A DNA stretch of 64,000 nt from Siphonodentalium dalli. Taxonomy: Eukaryota; Mollusca; Scaphopoda; Gadilida; Siphonodentaliidae. The notes below the pieces were generated by a model, which worked only from the letters and a program-made list of their open reading frames with translations, did not search any database and was not told the origin of the DNA. Every line of letters starts with the position of its first letter. Positions within the stretch are counted from its first letter, which is position 1. Shown here piece by piece: positions 47,502-60,258 of this stretch. Where the stretch lies: NCBI GenBank assembly GCA_032622095.1, contig CP136063.1, forward strand, positions 114,286,723 through 114,350,722, in the 5' to 3' direction. Both the position numbers and the translations under genes were made by a program.

Positions 47502-48838
47502 GGGGCGGGCTTTAGCTACCGGGTTGACCATTGCAGATCTCACCAACGGGGGTGCATGGGTATCCCTCCCCGACAGGGGTGGGGATGTAGCCCCCTGATG
47601 CCACCCAACATAATTAGTATCGGTGATTTCTCGTTTTCAGTGGATGCCAGACCGCCCTCTTAACATGTGGTGCCAAGTAGGGACGTGTCGACAGGGGTGG
47701 TTATACAGGGCGCTTACCCCCCCCCCCTCCAAAAACTGTGGTCAAACCTAATGCAACATTAATTAGAAAATGCACTGAAATGCACACCAAAATTAGGTTG
47801 AAATTGTTCTCGTAGTTCGATTTTCCAACAATTTCTTAGTGACGAATTTGTTGTTTTTAGACCAATATTTGCATATTTTCCTTTTATTTGCAACATTCTG
47901 GACTGAAATGGCCATCAGTTGGCAATTTTCAAACCTAAGGGTGAGTCTCAGGTTAAAAAATTCCCCAAATTGGAAAGCTCGAGGCCAGTCTAGATGCTAG
48001 GATTATAAAATTTTCAGATTTTCAAAATGTTCTCGTACACATCGGGCCTATAACCATCGGCCGACCCGTGTGTCCTGCGCCCTTGCCAGTAGTTACTTGC
48101 TAATTAATTTAAGAAAAAGTAAATCGGGATGTAAATTTGTTTGGCGTTATACCACTAGATGTTGGGATTTTTAAAATCTCATACTGGGCCGAACCATCCT
48201 TTTCATCCCCCTGCATGGCCAGTGGTCCATTTAGAATATGCTACCATCTAGTATATGTGGGGAACATTTGGGAAGAATCAAAGCACCGGGGGTGTGCAAA
48301 TTGAATTACGCAAACTTGTTAAGTTTGGTGTGGTTCAATGGGGTGGGGTGCAGTTGGATATTCCAAGGTGGAGACCACCCCAACGAAAACCCTCTAGCCA
48401 AGTGCCGAGTGCCAAATATCCGAGACTCAACCATGCAGGGGTGCCCCTCGCGACTTAGTTTCTGCTTTCGGCATAGGCCTATTTGTTTTCTATCCGAGAA
48501 TACACTGCACCGGCGGCAATATATTGACCATACTCTGAATGAAAACGCTTCCGTGGCGATCACACGGTATAACGTCGTGCTGCAAGTAAGACGATAATTG
48601 TGTTGTAGAAATGATACGGAAGACCGATTTTCAAAAAACGCAACATCAAAATACACAGGGCAAGGCTTATCGATCCAAACTGTGGAGTGTGTTTTCATTG
48701 TGTATTCCTCGCATATACCCATGGTTATATATAAACGGGCTACGAGCATCTGACCGTTGATGTACAATTATAAAGGGAGCTATATAAAGTGTGGCAGAGC
48801 CAGACACAAAATTATTCCCAGATCGCACATAAGGATAC

Positions 48839-49012
48839 TTGTGGTTTATTAGTATCTTCTGGGTAGAAGCTTTCAAACTTCGATAAATCCTTTTCGCTGT
48901 GTCCACTTTCTAACCAGCAATCCTTTCCTGCGAAACCACCTTGAAACTGAATTTGCATTTCATCTAGTACCACTTCTTGCGGAAAGGTAATCAATACCCA
49001 TTGAGGCAAACC
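48839..49012 (-). CDS. NR2C2AP: NR2C2AP, exon 3 (copy 1)
   Basis: Fifty-eight codons, phase 0 at both ends: acceptor ATTTTCAG (AG 49013-49014) and donor CAA|GTATCC (GT 48837-48838). The peptide starts GLPQWVLITFPQ, passes through MQIQFQGGFAGKDCWLE and ends FYPEDTNKPQ. The QIQFQGGF and FYPED blocks are characteristic of NR2C2AP. Introns of 1780 and 2473 bp lie on either side. Confidence 0.95.
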
Positions 49013-49368
49013 CTGAAAATAATTTTTATAGACACCTCAATATATTGAAAACAAGTACTGATAATTTCCTCTCTCACATAGCATATAATATTGCACTGTA
49101 TCTGAGGCCCATGCCAAGAAAACTCATAATTATTCGTCAAACTATATTATCAGAAGGATGGCGTGGTGTAACACTAACATGTTGACAGGTTACATCCTTG
49201 TGTGAGCATTCGTGTGGAGGTAGTTATATAGTACTCTGTTAAAACAGTCACACCTGTTATGATGGTAAATAATTCATTCAAATGGTTACGTGAGCCTGCA
49301 TGCAATTTATAAGGCGGCAATCAGCCCTCGACCAACCGACTTGTATAATACTATTTACTGTGAGACCT

Positions 49369-49582
49369 TTAAAGGGGTACTGTTCACTCAATCCGGTGAG
49401 TCATAAATTCATTTTCCTTATAATTACCATGTTGTTTGCATCGTTCATAGAGCACACAAGTGTATTTTTGCACTAACCCATGGCTCCAATTCTTTCATTT
49501 GCATTTTGTTGCATATGTTATGTTGAGTATAAAAGGAGATGGTCCCATAAAGGGCCATATTTTGTGTACAGTACCCCTTTAA
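49369..49582. mobile_element. TTAA-flanked MITE, family c (copy 1)
   Basis: TTAA plus AGGGGTACTGT at the left end and ACAGTACCCCT plus TTAA at the right. It lies in the intron between NR2C2AP exons 2 and 3. Confidence 0.75.
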
Positions 49583-50135
49583 GTCGTCGCCTGTGCTATA
49601 AAACGGTCTCTCGTGATTACAATATATAGGACAAGGCTTTGAATTCGTGCCACACTCATTGATTGACCAATTATATATGCGGTCCCAATCATTCAATCAA
49701 AAGATTGGTATAACATGTGCATTATGGGCTGTGCCATCAAGTGTTCTTACAAAATACAAATACAGGGACGCAGCGACATGGAATGCTGAGAGGCGACAGA
49801 TCATTCCAAATAGAAACGTTGATAATCTAAATAAGTGTATATCTCCAAGTACACCACACTAGAACTTCAGTATATTTAAGTTGATCGAATGGAATTTGTT
49901 AGAATGTGAAGAATTTGCAAGTCCAAATGCAAAAATTGTCAATCTTTTGACACTGCGGATAGACCACAAATATCTTACCAAACCCAGAGGGTTAACTACA
50001 CAGACTTCCCCGAACCGTGGCAAATTTCGTACCCCCCCCCACCCCACAATACGCAAATGATATCATGACAAACCGTTTTGCATCACAGGCAACGACTAAA
50101 TAGTCGATAAGTTACATTGCTTGAGAGCTATATTA

Positions 50136-50792
50136 TAAATCCGAATTCGAATGCATGGAATAAATAAAGCCGATAAGCAGGAATAATGCACAAAATAAAA
50201 AGGCTCATCGGATCGGAAAAATTGCTATTTTTTTTAATCCAATATTAACGGAAAACATCAGTTGGATCAGCAGCTGGGTCGTTATTTTATATTCGTTATT
50301 ATAGTACGTGTAAAGGGAATTTCACAAGATTCATATAGTAGAATCTGGACAATGAAAGTATACAACATTTCACTTGGTACTATACATCGTTGCAATCCTC
50401 GGCGTTGTCCACCTGTTGCAATCGCAAAAGCACCACATCAGCCACCGCAACAGTAATCAATTGGTAACCGAAACTCATCAGATTGTTATTTTTTCTCTCT
50501 GGTTGATTGGGTGTTATAATTATGTTATAAGAAAATAAGCATGGTGTCCGTCTTATAAGTGAAATAGGACTGCTTATCATATCGATCGAGTGCATATAAT
50601 ACGCCATTTGCTCGAATTAAAATCGAGGCGACAAATTTCTACAACTCGGTGCTCTTTAGACCAACAAAAACCCCCATGAAGTATTTATATCCGCCTATTG
50701 GACCAAACATATTTAAAAACAACGAGTATGCTCTCTTTTAATTATGCATTGTATAGAGTAGTCTCTGTGGATAAGCATTTCCATTATCTTAC
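50136..50792. other. NR2C2AP intron sequence, no further feature
   Basis: No repeat or exon recognised. 50886-51402, upstream of exon 2, is likewise AT-rich with no recognised exon. Confidence 0.4.
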
Positions 50793-50883
50793 CTGGTCAG
50801 AACTCCAACATGTATCTTCGTTTCCGTCAATGAGATACTGTTTCCCATATGATTTGACATCTCTATTCAAGACAGAACTGACC
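50793..50883 (-). CDS. NR2C2AP: NR2C2AP, exon 2
   Basis: It begins with one base that completes an Arg codon (phase 2, acceptor ATTTTCAG at 50884-50885), followed by 30 codons reading VSSVLNRDVKSYGKQYLIDG and then NEDTCWSSDQ. The donor is strong (CAG|GTAAGA, GT 50791-50792). It is phase-compatible with exon 3. The RVSSVLNR and EDTCW.SDQ blocks match the N-terminal half of NR2C2AP. The short first exon (about a dozen codons with ATG) was not found between 50886 and the Helitron array at 51403; it may lie beyond the array and gap. Confidence 0.93.
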
Positions 50884-51402
50884 CTGAAAATCACACATAT
50901 GGCGTAATACTAATATTTAACACTACTGGGAGCATCGGTGCTATTGCCACTAAAATTGCAGAAAACACCTTACATATTAAAATGCAGTTATAATTAAAAA
51001 TATGACATTATAAGATATGTACAACTGACATTCAAAGAGTCTACATTAATCTGGCTGCCATCTTTGCAGTCATCTTATATAAATTCGAATTATTTTCAGT
51101 TTTACAATACTCTCGGTATAATGTACTATGTAATTTTGAATATTAATATATACATATTTAACTAGTTCACCAAACCATGCAAAAGGGCCGTATTATAAGT
51201 GATATAACACGTACCAGATTAAAATATTTAGTAAGATGTAGAACATATACTGGACACGGGCCACCTGCGGAAGGGTACGATATATACTATAATTACAGTA
51301 CATAGCCAATTCCGCAGTCAGCCAATGCCCAGCATGAGTATGGCGTTTATTACAAAAAAAACATGCATATAATATGACATCATTTCTTTGATATATATTA
51401 TA

Positions 51403-52255
51403 CTAGCAGGTGGACCCGACTTCGTCCGGGCTGTTTCCCCTCTGCTTTTCGGCGAATTGCGCGATTTGACCTTGAATTGTCCATTTTGAAGGTCAAGGTC
51501 AGGTGGGGTCACGATTTGACCCGTCCAAACACTGCCCGGACAAAAGTACCCGTCGAAATCCATCCGGTTTTACCCGATTTGACCACGAATTGATAATTTT
51601 GAAGGTCATGTCGGGGTCACGATTTGACCCGTCCAAAACACCCAGTGGACAAAAGTAACCCTATGTATCAAATTTCGTCGAAATCCCATAAAAATTGGCG
51701 ATTTGACCTTGAATTGACCCGATTTCAAGGTCAATGTCACGTCGCACGGGCAAATGAATAGGCTTATGACACTCCCCATAGGAAAGTATCCCTAGACACT
51801 GTGATATTTGGGCGTTTGACCTTGAAATGACCCGATTTCAAGGTCAAGGTCAGGTCACGATTTGACCCGTCCAAAACACTCAGTGGACAAAAGCAACACT
51901 ACGTATCAAATTTCGTCGAAATCCCATCAAAATTAGCGATTTGACCTTGAATTGACCCGATTTCAAGGTCAATGTCACGTCGCACGGGCAAACGAATATG
52001 CTTACGACACTCCCCATACGAAAGTATCCCTAGACACTAATTTTCATCCAAATCCCGTGATACTCGGGCGTTTGATCTTGAAATGACCCGATTTCAAGGC
52101 CAATGTCACGTCGCACGGGCAAATTAATAGGCCCATGCCACTCCCCGGCCGAAAGTAACCCCACATACCAAGTTTCATCGAAATCAGCTCGACCGTTTTC
52201 GAGTCCATCGCGAACAGACACACAGACAGACAGATTTCCCAAAATATATAATAGA
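51403..52255 (-). mobile_element. Helitron-like family 2, locus C, unit 7
   Basis: Starts TCTATTATATATTTTGGGAA at 52255 and ends with hairpin CCCGGACGAAGTCGGG and CTAG (51403-51406), with host T following. At 853 bp it is the longest family 2 copy, with a duplicated interior block (compare 51660-51840 with 51880-52060). Confidence 0.85.
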
Positions 52256-52963
52256 CTAGAAGGTGATCCAACACCCCAAAAATGGTGGAAATTGGCCCAG
52301 CGGATACCGGGAAATCGGCCCAGCGGATACCGAGATACCCTATGCATCAACTTTCGTCCGTAAAAATCCGCCAGTTTAACCCGATTTGATTTCCACTCAA
52401 GTATATAAACGCGCCTCATATACACACGCTCATTAATTATCAAGTTTCAACGTAAAGATAAATTACCATCGGTGCCCGAGATATCGCCAAGACGTCTGAA
52501 ACAGTCAAATGCATCGGCCGGTTAAGCGTTAACGTGATCTAACGTTATGACCTCTAACGACGTCATAGAAGTTACGCATTGTTTTTATCCTGATGGAAGA
52601 TAGTACCACTTCTTCTTGATAATTGAGGCAGATAACTAAAACGGATACATACGCATTATATATCGTTGGAAAGAGGAAACGCGAAAGATTCTCAGTGTCA
52701 TTATTATGACTGGCATTTTATTATTCGCGCTGAATCGATTTGTAAGCACCGAACTCAAATGAAAGTCCCGTAACACAGCGTAAAAACAGATTTGACCTCG
52801 GCACGTGAAAAGTTGACCTCGGATCTGAAAATTAATAGGCCCATGCCACCCCCCGGCCGAAAATACCCCCACATACGAAGTTTCATCGAAATCGGCTGGG
52901 CCGTTTTCGAGTTCATCGCGAACACACAGACATACAGACAGATCTTCCAAAATATATAATAGA
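52256..52963 (-). mobile_element. Helitron-like chimera, locus C, unit 6
   Basis: The 5' end and first ~150 bp are family 2 (TCTATTATATATTTTGGAAG). The interior (about 52380-52800) lacks the usual repeats and resembles family 3 near 28923 (TAATTAATGAGCG), and the 3' end is unlike other copies (GTTGGATCACCTTCTAG). CTAG|TC junctions are intact at both sides. Confidence 0.7.
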
Positions 52964-53506
52964 CTAGCAGGTGGACCCGACTTCGTCCGGGCTGTTTCCC
53001 CTCTGCTTTTCGGCGATTTGACATTGAATTGTCCATTTTGAAGGTCAAGGTGAGGTGAGGTCACGATTTGACCCGTCCAAAACACTCAGTGGACAAAAGT
53101 AACCATATGTATCAAATCCACTCAGTGGACAAAAGCAACACTACGTATCAAATTTCGTCGAAATCCCATCAAAATTAGCGATTTGACCTTGAATTGACCC
53201 GATTTCAAGGTCAATGTCACGTCGCACGGGCAAACGAATATGCTTACGACACTCCCCATACGAAAGTATCCCCAGACACTAATTTTCATCGAAATCCCGT
53301 GATACTCGGGCGTTCGACCTTGAAATGACCCGATTTCAAGGTCAAGGTCACGTCGCACGGGCAAATTAATAGACCCATGCCACTCCCCGGCCGAAAGTAC
53401 CCCCACATACCAAGTTTCATCGAAATCGGCCGTTTTCGAGTCCATCGCGAACAGACAGACAGACAGACACGCACACACAGACAGATTTCCCAAAATATAT
53501 AATAGA
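52964..53506 (-). mobile_element. Helitron-like family 2, locus C, unit 5
   Basis: It is 543 bp, with the usual TCTATTATATATTTTGGG start, hairpin and CTAG end. Shorter than unit 7 through internal deletion. Confidence 0.85.
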
Positions 53507-54069
53507 CTAGCAGGTGGACCCGACTTCGTCCGGGCTGTTTCCCCTCTGCTTTTCGGCGAATTGCGCGATTTGACAATGAATTGTCCATTTTGAAGGTCAA
53601 GGTCAGGTGGGGTCACGGTTTGACCCGTCCAAAACACTGCCCGGACAAAAGTACCCGACAAAAGTACCCGTCGAAATGCATCCGGTTTTACCCGATTTGA
53701 CCTCGAATTGATCATTTTGAAGGTCAAGGTCACGATTTGACCCGTCCAAAACACTCAGTGGACAAAAGTAACCATAGGTATCAAATTTCGTCGAAATCCC
53801 ATCAAATTCTCGATTTGACCTTGAATACGAAAGTATCCCCAGACACTAATTTTCATCGAAATCCCGTGATACTCGGGCGTTTGACCTTGAAATGACCCGA
53901 TTTGAAGGTCAAGGTCACGTCGCACGGGCAAATTAATAGGCCTATGCCACTCCCCGGTCGAAAGTACCCCACATACCAAGTTTCATCGAAATGGGCTTGG
54001 CCGTTTTCGAGTCCATCGCGAACAGACAGACAGACACACACAGACAGATTTCCCAAAATATATAATAGA
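53507..54069 (-). mobile_element. Helitron-like family 2, locus C, unit 4
   Basis: It is 563 bp with intact ends. The interior between 53810 and 53830 shows a deletion relative to unit 5. Confidence 0.85.
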
Positions 54070-54811
54070 CTAGCCGATGAGCCCGACGTTGTCCGGGCTA
54101 TTCAAAAAACAAATTTCAAGTCGATAGCTGTACCCAGCCCGACGTTGTCCGGGCTATTCAAAAACCAAATTTCAAGTCGATAGCTGTACCCAGCCCGACG
54201 TTGTGCGGGCTATTCAAAAACAAAATTTCAAGTCGATAGCTCTACCCGTTTCCGAGATCTGGTCTGCACATGCGCGAAGCTGGCGTCGCACGGGCTCGGT
54301 GACCCGATAAAATTCGTATCCGGGGCAAGATACATTCACATACCAAATTTCAAGTCGATAGCTCCACCCGTTTCCGAGATCTCGTCTGCGCATGCGCAAA
54401 GTTGGCGTCGCACGGGCTCGGCGACCCGATAAAATTTGTATCCGGGGCAAGATACATTCACATACCAAATTTCAAGTCGATAGCTCCACCCGTTTCCGAG
54501 ATCTGGTCTGCGCATGCGCGAAGCTTGCGTCGCACGGGCTCGGCGACCCGATAAAATTTGTATCCGGGGCAAGATACATTCACATAGAAAATTTCAAGTC
54601 GATAGCTCCACCCGTTTCCGAGATCTCGTCTGCGCATGTGCTGCACGGGCGTCGCACGGGCTCGCCAATACGACGACGACCGCCTGGTCAAACTACACAC
54701 ACGTACCAAGTTTCGTCCCAATCGGTCAATAAATCGTAGATTTGTATAAATGACATACAGACATACAAACATACAGACAGACAAACAGAGGTCTTCAAAA
54801 TATATATGAGA
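54070..54811 (-). mobile_element. Helitron-like family 1, locus C, unit 3 (three 122-bp repeats, triplicated 3' end)
   Basis: Three cores are present, and the ~58-bp segment bearing the 3' hairpin occurs three times in a row (54076-54245). Confidence 0.85.
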
Positions 54812-55433
54812 CTAGCCGATGAGCCCGACGTTGTCCGGGCTATTCAAAAACCAAATATCAAGTCGATAGCTCCACCCGTTTCAGAGATCTGGTCTGTGCT
54901 TGCGCGAAGCTGGCGTCGCACGGGCTCGGCGACCCGATAAAATTCGTATCCGGGGCAAGATACATTCACATACCAAATTTCAAGTCGATAGCTCCACCCG
55001 TTTACGAGATCTGGTCTGCGCATGCGCGAAGCTGGCGTCGCACGGGCTCGGCGACCCGATAAAATTCGTATCCGGGGCAAGATACATTCACATAGCAAAT
55101 TTCAAGTCGATAGCTCCACCCGTTACCGAGATCTGGTCTGCGCATGCGCGAAGCTGGCGTCGCACAGGCTCGGCGACCTGATAAAATTCGTATCCGGGGC
55201 AAGATACATTCACATAGCAAATTTCAAGTCGATAGCTCCACCCATTTCCGAGATGTCGTCTGCGCGAAGCGGGCGCCGCACGGGCTCGCCAATACGACAA
55301 CGACGACCGCCTGGTCAAACTACACACACGTACCAAGTTTCGTCCCGATCGGTCGAGAATCGTAGATTTGTATAAATGACATACATACAGACAAACATAC
55401 AGACAAACAGAGGTCTTCAAAATATATATGAGA
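54812..55433 (-). mobile_element. Helitron-like family 1, locus C, unit 2 (three 122-bp repeats)
   Basis: It is 622 bp, with a clean CTAG end at 54812-54815 and three cores 122 bp apart. Confidence 0.85.
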
Positions 55434-55798
55434 CTATCCGATGAGCCCGACGTTGTCCGGGCTATTCAAAAACCAAATTTCAAGTCGATAGCTCCACCCG
55501 TTTCCGAGATCTGGTCTGCGCATGCGCGAAGCTGGTGTCGCACGGGCTCAGCGACCCGATAAAATTTGTATCCGGGGCAAGATACATTCACATAGCAAAT
55601 TTCAAGTCGATAGCTCCACCCGTCTGCGCATGCGCGAAGCGGGCGCCGCACGGGCTCGCCAATACGACAACGTCGACTACACACACGTACCAAGTTTCGT
55701 CCCGATCGGTCGAGAATCGTAGATTTGTATAAATGACATACAGACAAACATACAGACATACAGACAAACAGACAGAGGTCTTCAAAATATATATGAGA
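55434..55798 (-). mobile_element. Helitron-like family 1, locus C, unit 1 (one 122-bp repeat)
   Basis: It is 365 bp, starts TCTCATATATATTTTGAAG and is preceded on its strand by host A (55799). The 3' end reads ATAG instead of CTAG. Confidence 0.85.
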
Positions 55799-55892
55799 TT
55801 GTTTGAAAACTGAGCAGCGTGAATTCCGTTACTTATTCCTTATTCAAAACATTTAGGAAAATGTGGCATATGACCATGGCAAATTTTTAATA

Positions 55893-55992
55893 NNNNNNNN
55901 NNNNNNNNNNNNNNNNNNNNNNNNNNNNNNNNNNNNNNNNNNNNNNNNNNNNNNNNNNNNNNNNNNNNNNNNNNNNNNNNNNNNNNNNNNNN
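55893..55992. other. Assembly gap of 100 N
   Basis: Exactly 100 N, a conventional scaffold gap of unknown true size. The sequence to its right is the beginning of the second ~8-kb copy. Confidence 0.99.
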
Positions 55993-57237
55993 AAAAGTCA
56001 ATTCGCATCGCGATAAGTCACGGCATGTGTTGAACTGAGGAATTGGACTGAAATCACATTCAAAATTTAGCTCGAATTAGCTATGTGAGCTCAAATGAGC
56101 TGTTTAGCTCATTTGGCACCTGTGCCGACCTGTTTATTTTTAACACAATAACATTAACATTAACAGTTTGATCTGCAGCATGAAATTGAAATAACATTTT
56201 CAAAAATAATCTTGAGGGACATCTCAATGTGCATTTCGGATCGATACATGGATATGTGCATTAACTTAAACACGCGACGGATAAAGCGTACAGTTTTTGA
56301 AAATTTTATTTCAATAATTTTTTTTCACAAAGAAAATCGCACAGCAGTCAGCACGTCAGCAGTCATCACAATTCACATCAGTCATCACTCATCAGACATC
56401 ACACACGGAAACAACAATAAAATTGAATAATTAGGCTATTGAATACATACCTCCTTTCTGCGTCGTCTCTTTCGTTTATGACTTCCATCACAAAATGGTT
56501 TTCAAGCTACCAGAGCAGATTTAATGCTATATAATGTATATTTTGACATAAATTATTATTATTTTCAGCAAAATAAAATCTTCGATAAGCATGAGGGGGT
56601 CAAGGTCAGCCCTGGACACACTACCGGTGGGATGTCGTACATGGTATATTTCGTACCGAATGAATTTAAAGTGTCTGCAGTCGTTATTTCGTGAGAATCC
56701 GGATTCAGAATCAGAATCCGATTACGGGGGCGGGGCTAATTTCCGATTCTAGGTCAGATTTTGAAATCCACTTGGTCTCCGATACTACGTTTAATGTTCT
56801 CCCAGCGTCAAACATGACTCATGAATTTGACACAAGTATCATATGTATCTTATATTTATAATGTTCATGTTTGTTGTGAAAGTCATGCTTTTCTTCTATG
56901 TGTATATACATGGCACCTAATTAGCTGCCAATCCGACTTAATCGTATCTTTTTTCCAGTTAAAGTGTGTTTATTGATGAGGGTAATAATTTCTAACAGCT
57001 CTGGATCTCCCGAATCAAATTCCGAAGACGTTGTGGAGAACACACGGAACTTGTCAGTTGTACAGGAATGTGGCGACAGGGGTTGGTTGGGGTGCATCGA
57101 CCCCCTCCCGAACTTTGGTACAATTTTCTTAGCTGTACAGTCATTCATACGTGAGGCAAATCATGATTCTTTTGACTAACTTTTCCAAATAACGATACGT
57201 ACAAGCCAGCAAACGCAACAAAACAACCCCGATTTTA

Positions 57238-57415
57238 AACAAATACACACACAAACTTATGACGAACTCGGGGGAGGGGGTGACCGGTGATCTGTATATA
57301 TGTTCAACTTGTTTTGGTAGTCATGTTGCTTTGCCATTAAGTGCTAATTATTTATATACAGATCACCGGTCACCCCCTCCCCCGAGTTAGTCATAAGTTT
57401 GTATGTGTATTTGTT
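57238..57415. repeat. Hairpin element in copy 2
   Basis: Counterpart of 43258-43435. Confidence 0.85.
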
Positions 57416-60258
57416 TGGGAGACACAACAATTTTTTTCATGTGCAACCATGATGATCCTAATTAAAAGAAAATGGTTTCTGTAACCACTGACTGGTGTAA
57501 GAGGCTCAGGGAGCACACTGGAGACAAAGTTAGAATGTGCCAGAATACTAACGCAAAAATACTTGGTCTATATATACAATTTGTACCACAGCTATAAAAC
57601 TATACATGAGAAATAAATACACTGTGGTTCCATCTGTAGCGCTGCTACGGACATAAACATTTGGCTGTAAACGGCATGCAATTACATGGTAAGAATCAAT
57701 CTTATTTGAAGGCAAATATTATTTGAAGGCAAATATTAGTAGCACCATTACATGTGGATTGTGGAGCTATACAGAAATCTTACTTTGCGCACGGCGTTAT
57801 TGCTTTTGCATTTTATTCCAAGATGGACGCTGACGGCCATGTTTTTCAACATGTTTTGGTCAATAGGAGGCTCCCATGTTGAGGTCACCCCGAAGATCAA
57901 TATGAAATGTGGTGATAATCGGATGAGGGATGTGGTCTGTAGGGTGCGCCCGGAGACGTGGCGACAGGGTGGGGGTGGGTGGTGTCTCACCCCCAACTTT
58001 GGTCAAACTGTTCAACAGTTGGAAATTTCATACCTGCCAAAACATTAGTTGGAAAGTTCACACCAACAATAGGTTGAAAATGTTCTTGTAGTTTGATTTT
58101 TAAACAATTTATTGGGGGGAATTAATTGTTTTTGGACCAATATTTGCATATTTTCCTATTTTTTGTCAAAATTTTGGACTGAAATGGTCATCAGTTGGAA
58201 ATTTTCCAACCCTTAGGGGGGGGGGGGGGTGACAGATTGGAAATTTCCAACACTTGGAAAGCTTGTGTACTGGTCCCCCGTGGCCAGTCAAGAACTGCTA
58301 GTTAATTTAAGAAAACAATATTGTCATACATTTGGTCAACATTGTCATTGGAATTGTCATCAGTTGGAAATTTTCCAACCTAAGTCAGGTTTGAAATTTC
58401 CAACTCTAGGAAGGCTTGAGGCAAGTCTAGATGCTAGGATTTAGCGATTTTCTTGTTCAGATTTCAAAATTTTCGCGCACCGGGCCGAAACCATGGTCGG
58501 CCCGGTGTGTCATTGTCCCTCCCCCCATGGCCAATATATACAAAACTGCATGCTAATTAGTTTAACAAAACAATATTTTACTACAATTGGTCAAACTTGT
58601 GGACTGAAATGGTCACCAGTTGGAGAATTTTCCAACCTGAGGGGGAGTATGAGGTTTGAAATTTCCAACACTAGGAAAGCTTCAGTTGAAGCCGTTTTAG
58701 ATGCTAGGATTTGCGATTTTCTTGTATAGTTTTCAAAATGTGTCCCAGTCTCTTGCCCGTATAGCCGTATGCATTTGTCTGGAGTTAGACCACTATAGAT
58801 GTTAGAATTTATGCAATTTTCAGGTTAATATATCTGAATGTTCTCATACCGGGAATATAGAACCATGGTTTATGAATATATATATATATAGGATATTAGG
58901 CCTGAGCACTGAGGTGCAAGTGGGGGGGGGGGGTGCAAATGGAATTATGCAAAACTTGTGTTTGATCTGACTCTGATTCAAGGGAGGAGGGTGCAGTTGG
59001 AATTTCCCAATGTGGACACCCCTCCAACGACCCTCTAGCCACGTCCCTGGGTGCGCCAAAGGATTTAGTCATATTCAAAGAGTAAAAATTTGACATCCAC
59101 GATGGCTGCTGGAGAAAAAAGATAGCTCCCATCTACATGTCAAATTGGAGCTATACATATGAAGTTTTTTGAAGATCGGATAAGGGATACCTGTAGGGTG
59201 TGCCGAAGGAAACTGCTGATGCACGCACGGACGCCAACCCATGGAAATAGCTCAAACTTTACGACGTAAAGTTGAGCTAAAACTGAACGGGGCTGGATGG
59301 ATCAAATATGGCCCGACTCAGTGACAAGGCATATTGTTTCCTCTTAGAACATGTGCCAATTGTAGTTATATTGCGCAAAATCCGATTGGACATTTTAAAT
59401 AATTTATGTCGAAAAATAAATAACCGTGGAGTATTATACTGAGAATATACTCTTGGAACTGGCCTCTTCACAAATGCATGGGTATACAGTAAAGCTATAC
59501 CGCCATAATACCGGGTATAGCTCGTGTTTGGCAGATGATAGGATAGACTACGTGTGTCCTATATATAGCTGCGCATACTTTGTCTCCTTTCCAATCCATA
59601 TCACTATTCCACTCGTCGATATGTCTCTTCTCTTCTTAAAGGCACTCAATCCGATCATACGGTCCCCATATCATCAAGATACAACAACAATTTTTTTTTC
59701 AAAATACACTTTTGTTATTGGAATCTATTAATTGCAACACAATATAATGCTAATAACTATGGTATCCACATTTCACAAAACGTGTTGTTTATCAACATTT
59801 CGTTCAACGAAATTTGGCCGTATTACCACATCGATTTTAGAGTTATCCATCTTCATCCGCAATTGTGTCAGAGACCGTCGGTTTGATGACTGTTTTCTGG
59901 GCCACACATAATTGCACATCTCGAAAATAACAGACATCAAAAATCTATATATCATCACCCTGAGCTTTGATCGGTGGTGTTCCTCGAATCAAATACTTTT
60001 TACCCCCGAAGCCAAAGAAATAGTAATTTGGGAGCGTTAATTTGGATAATGCATTTTAAAATGACATTGCATAAGTTTAATACCACATAACATCCATATG
60101 AGTGGACGAAATATAGTCGCAAGTTGAGGGAGCGACAGGAGCTATAGCTGTTTAGTCTCTATCAGTGGGACTAAATTTCAGGAATATTAGATTTCAACTC
60201 TCAAGTCTCAATCATGACGATCTGTAGTCCGATTAGTCTCTGCCTGCATGTTATACTA

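Larger units (their letters stand above)
42056..50135 (+). repeat. ~8-kb near-identical duplicated segment, copy 1
   Basis: Same sequence, same orientation, as 55993-64000 with scattered substitutions and small indels. It contains NR2C2AP exons 3 and 4. Gene-free content includes the 43258-43435 hairpin, GGAAATTTCCAAC-type repeat units (44010-44720), G/C homopolymers, and a MITE at 49369-49582. Confidence 0.97.

Noticed and set aside
51010-51085. Possible NR2C2AP first exon (minus-strand ATG near 51074, MTAKMAARLM then stop)
   Set aside because: The frame ends in TAG and no donor of the required phase (codon split before the third base) follows.
51403-55798. CRISPR-like or centromeric satellite array
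   Set aside because: The repeats are 122 bp with no spacers, and the units have transposon ends (TC...hairpin CTAG). The host is an animal.
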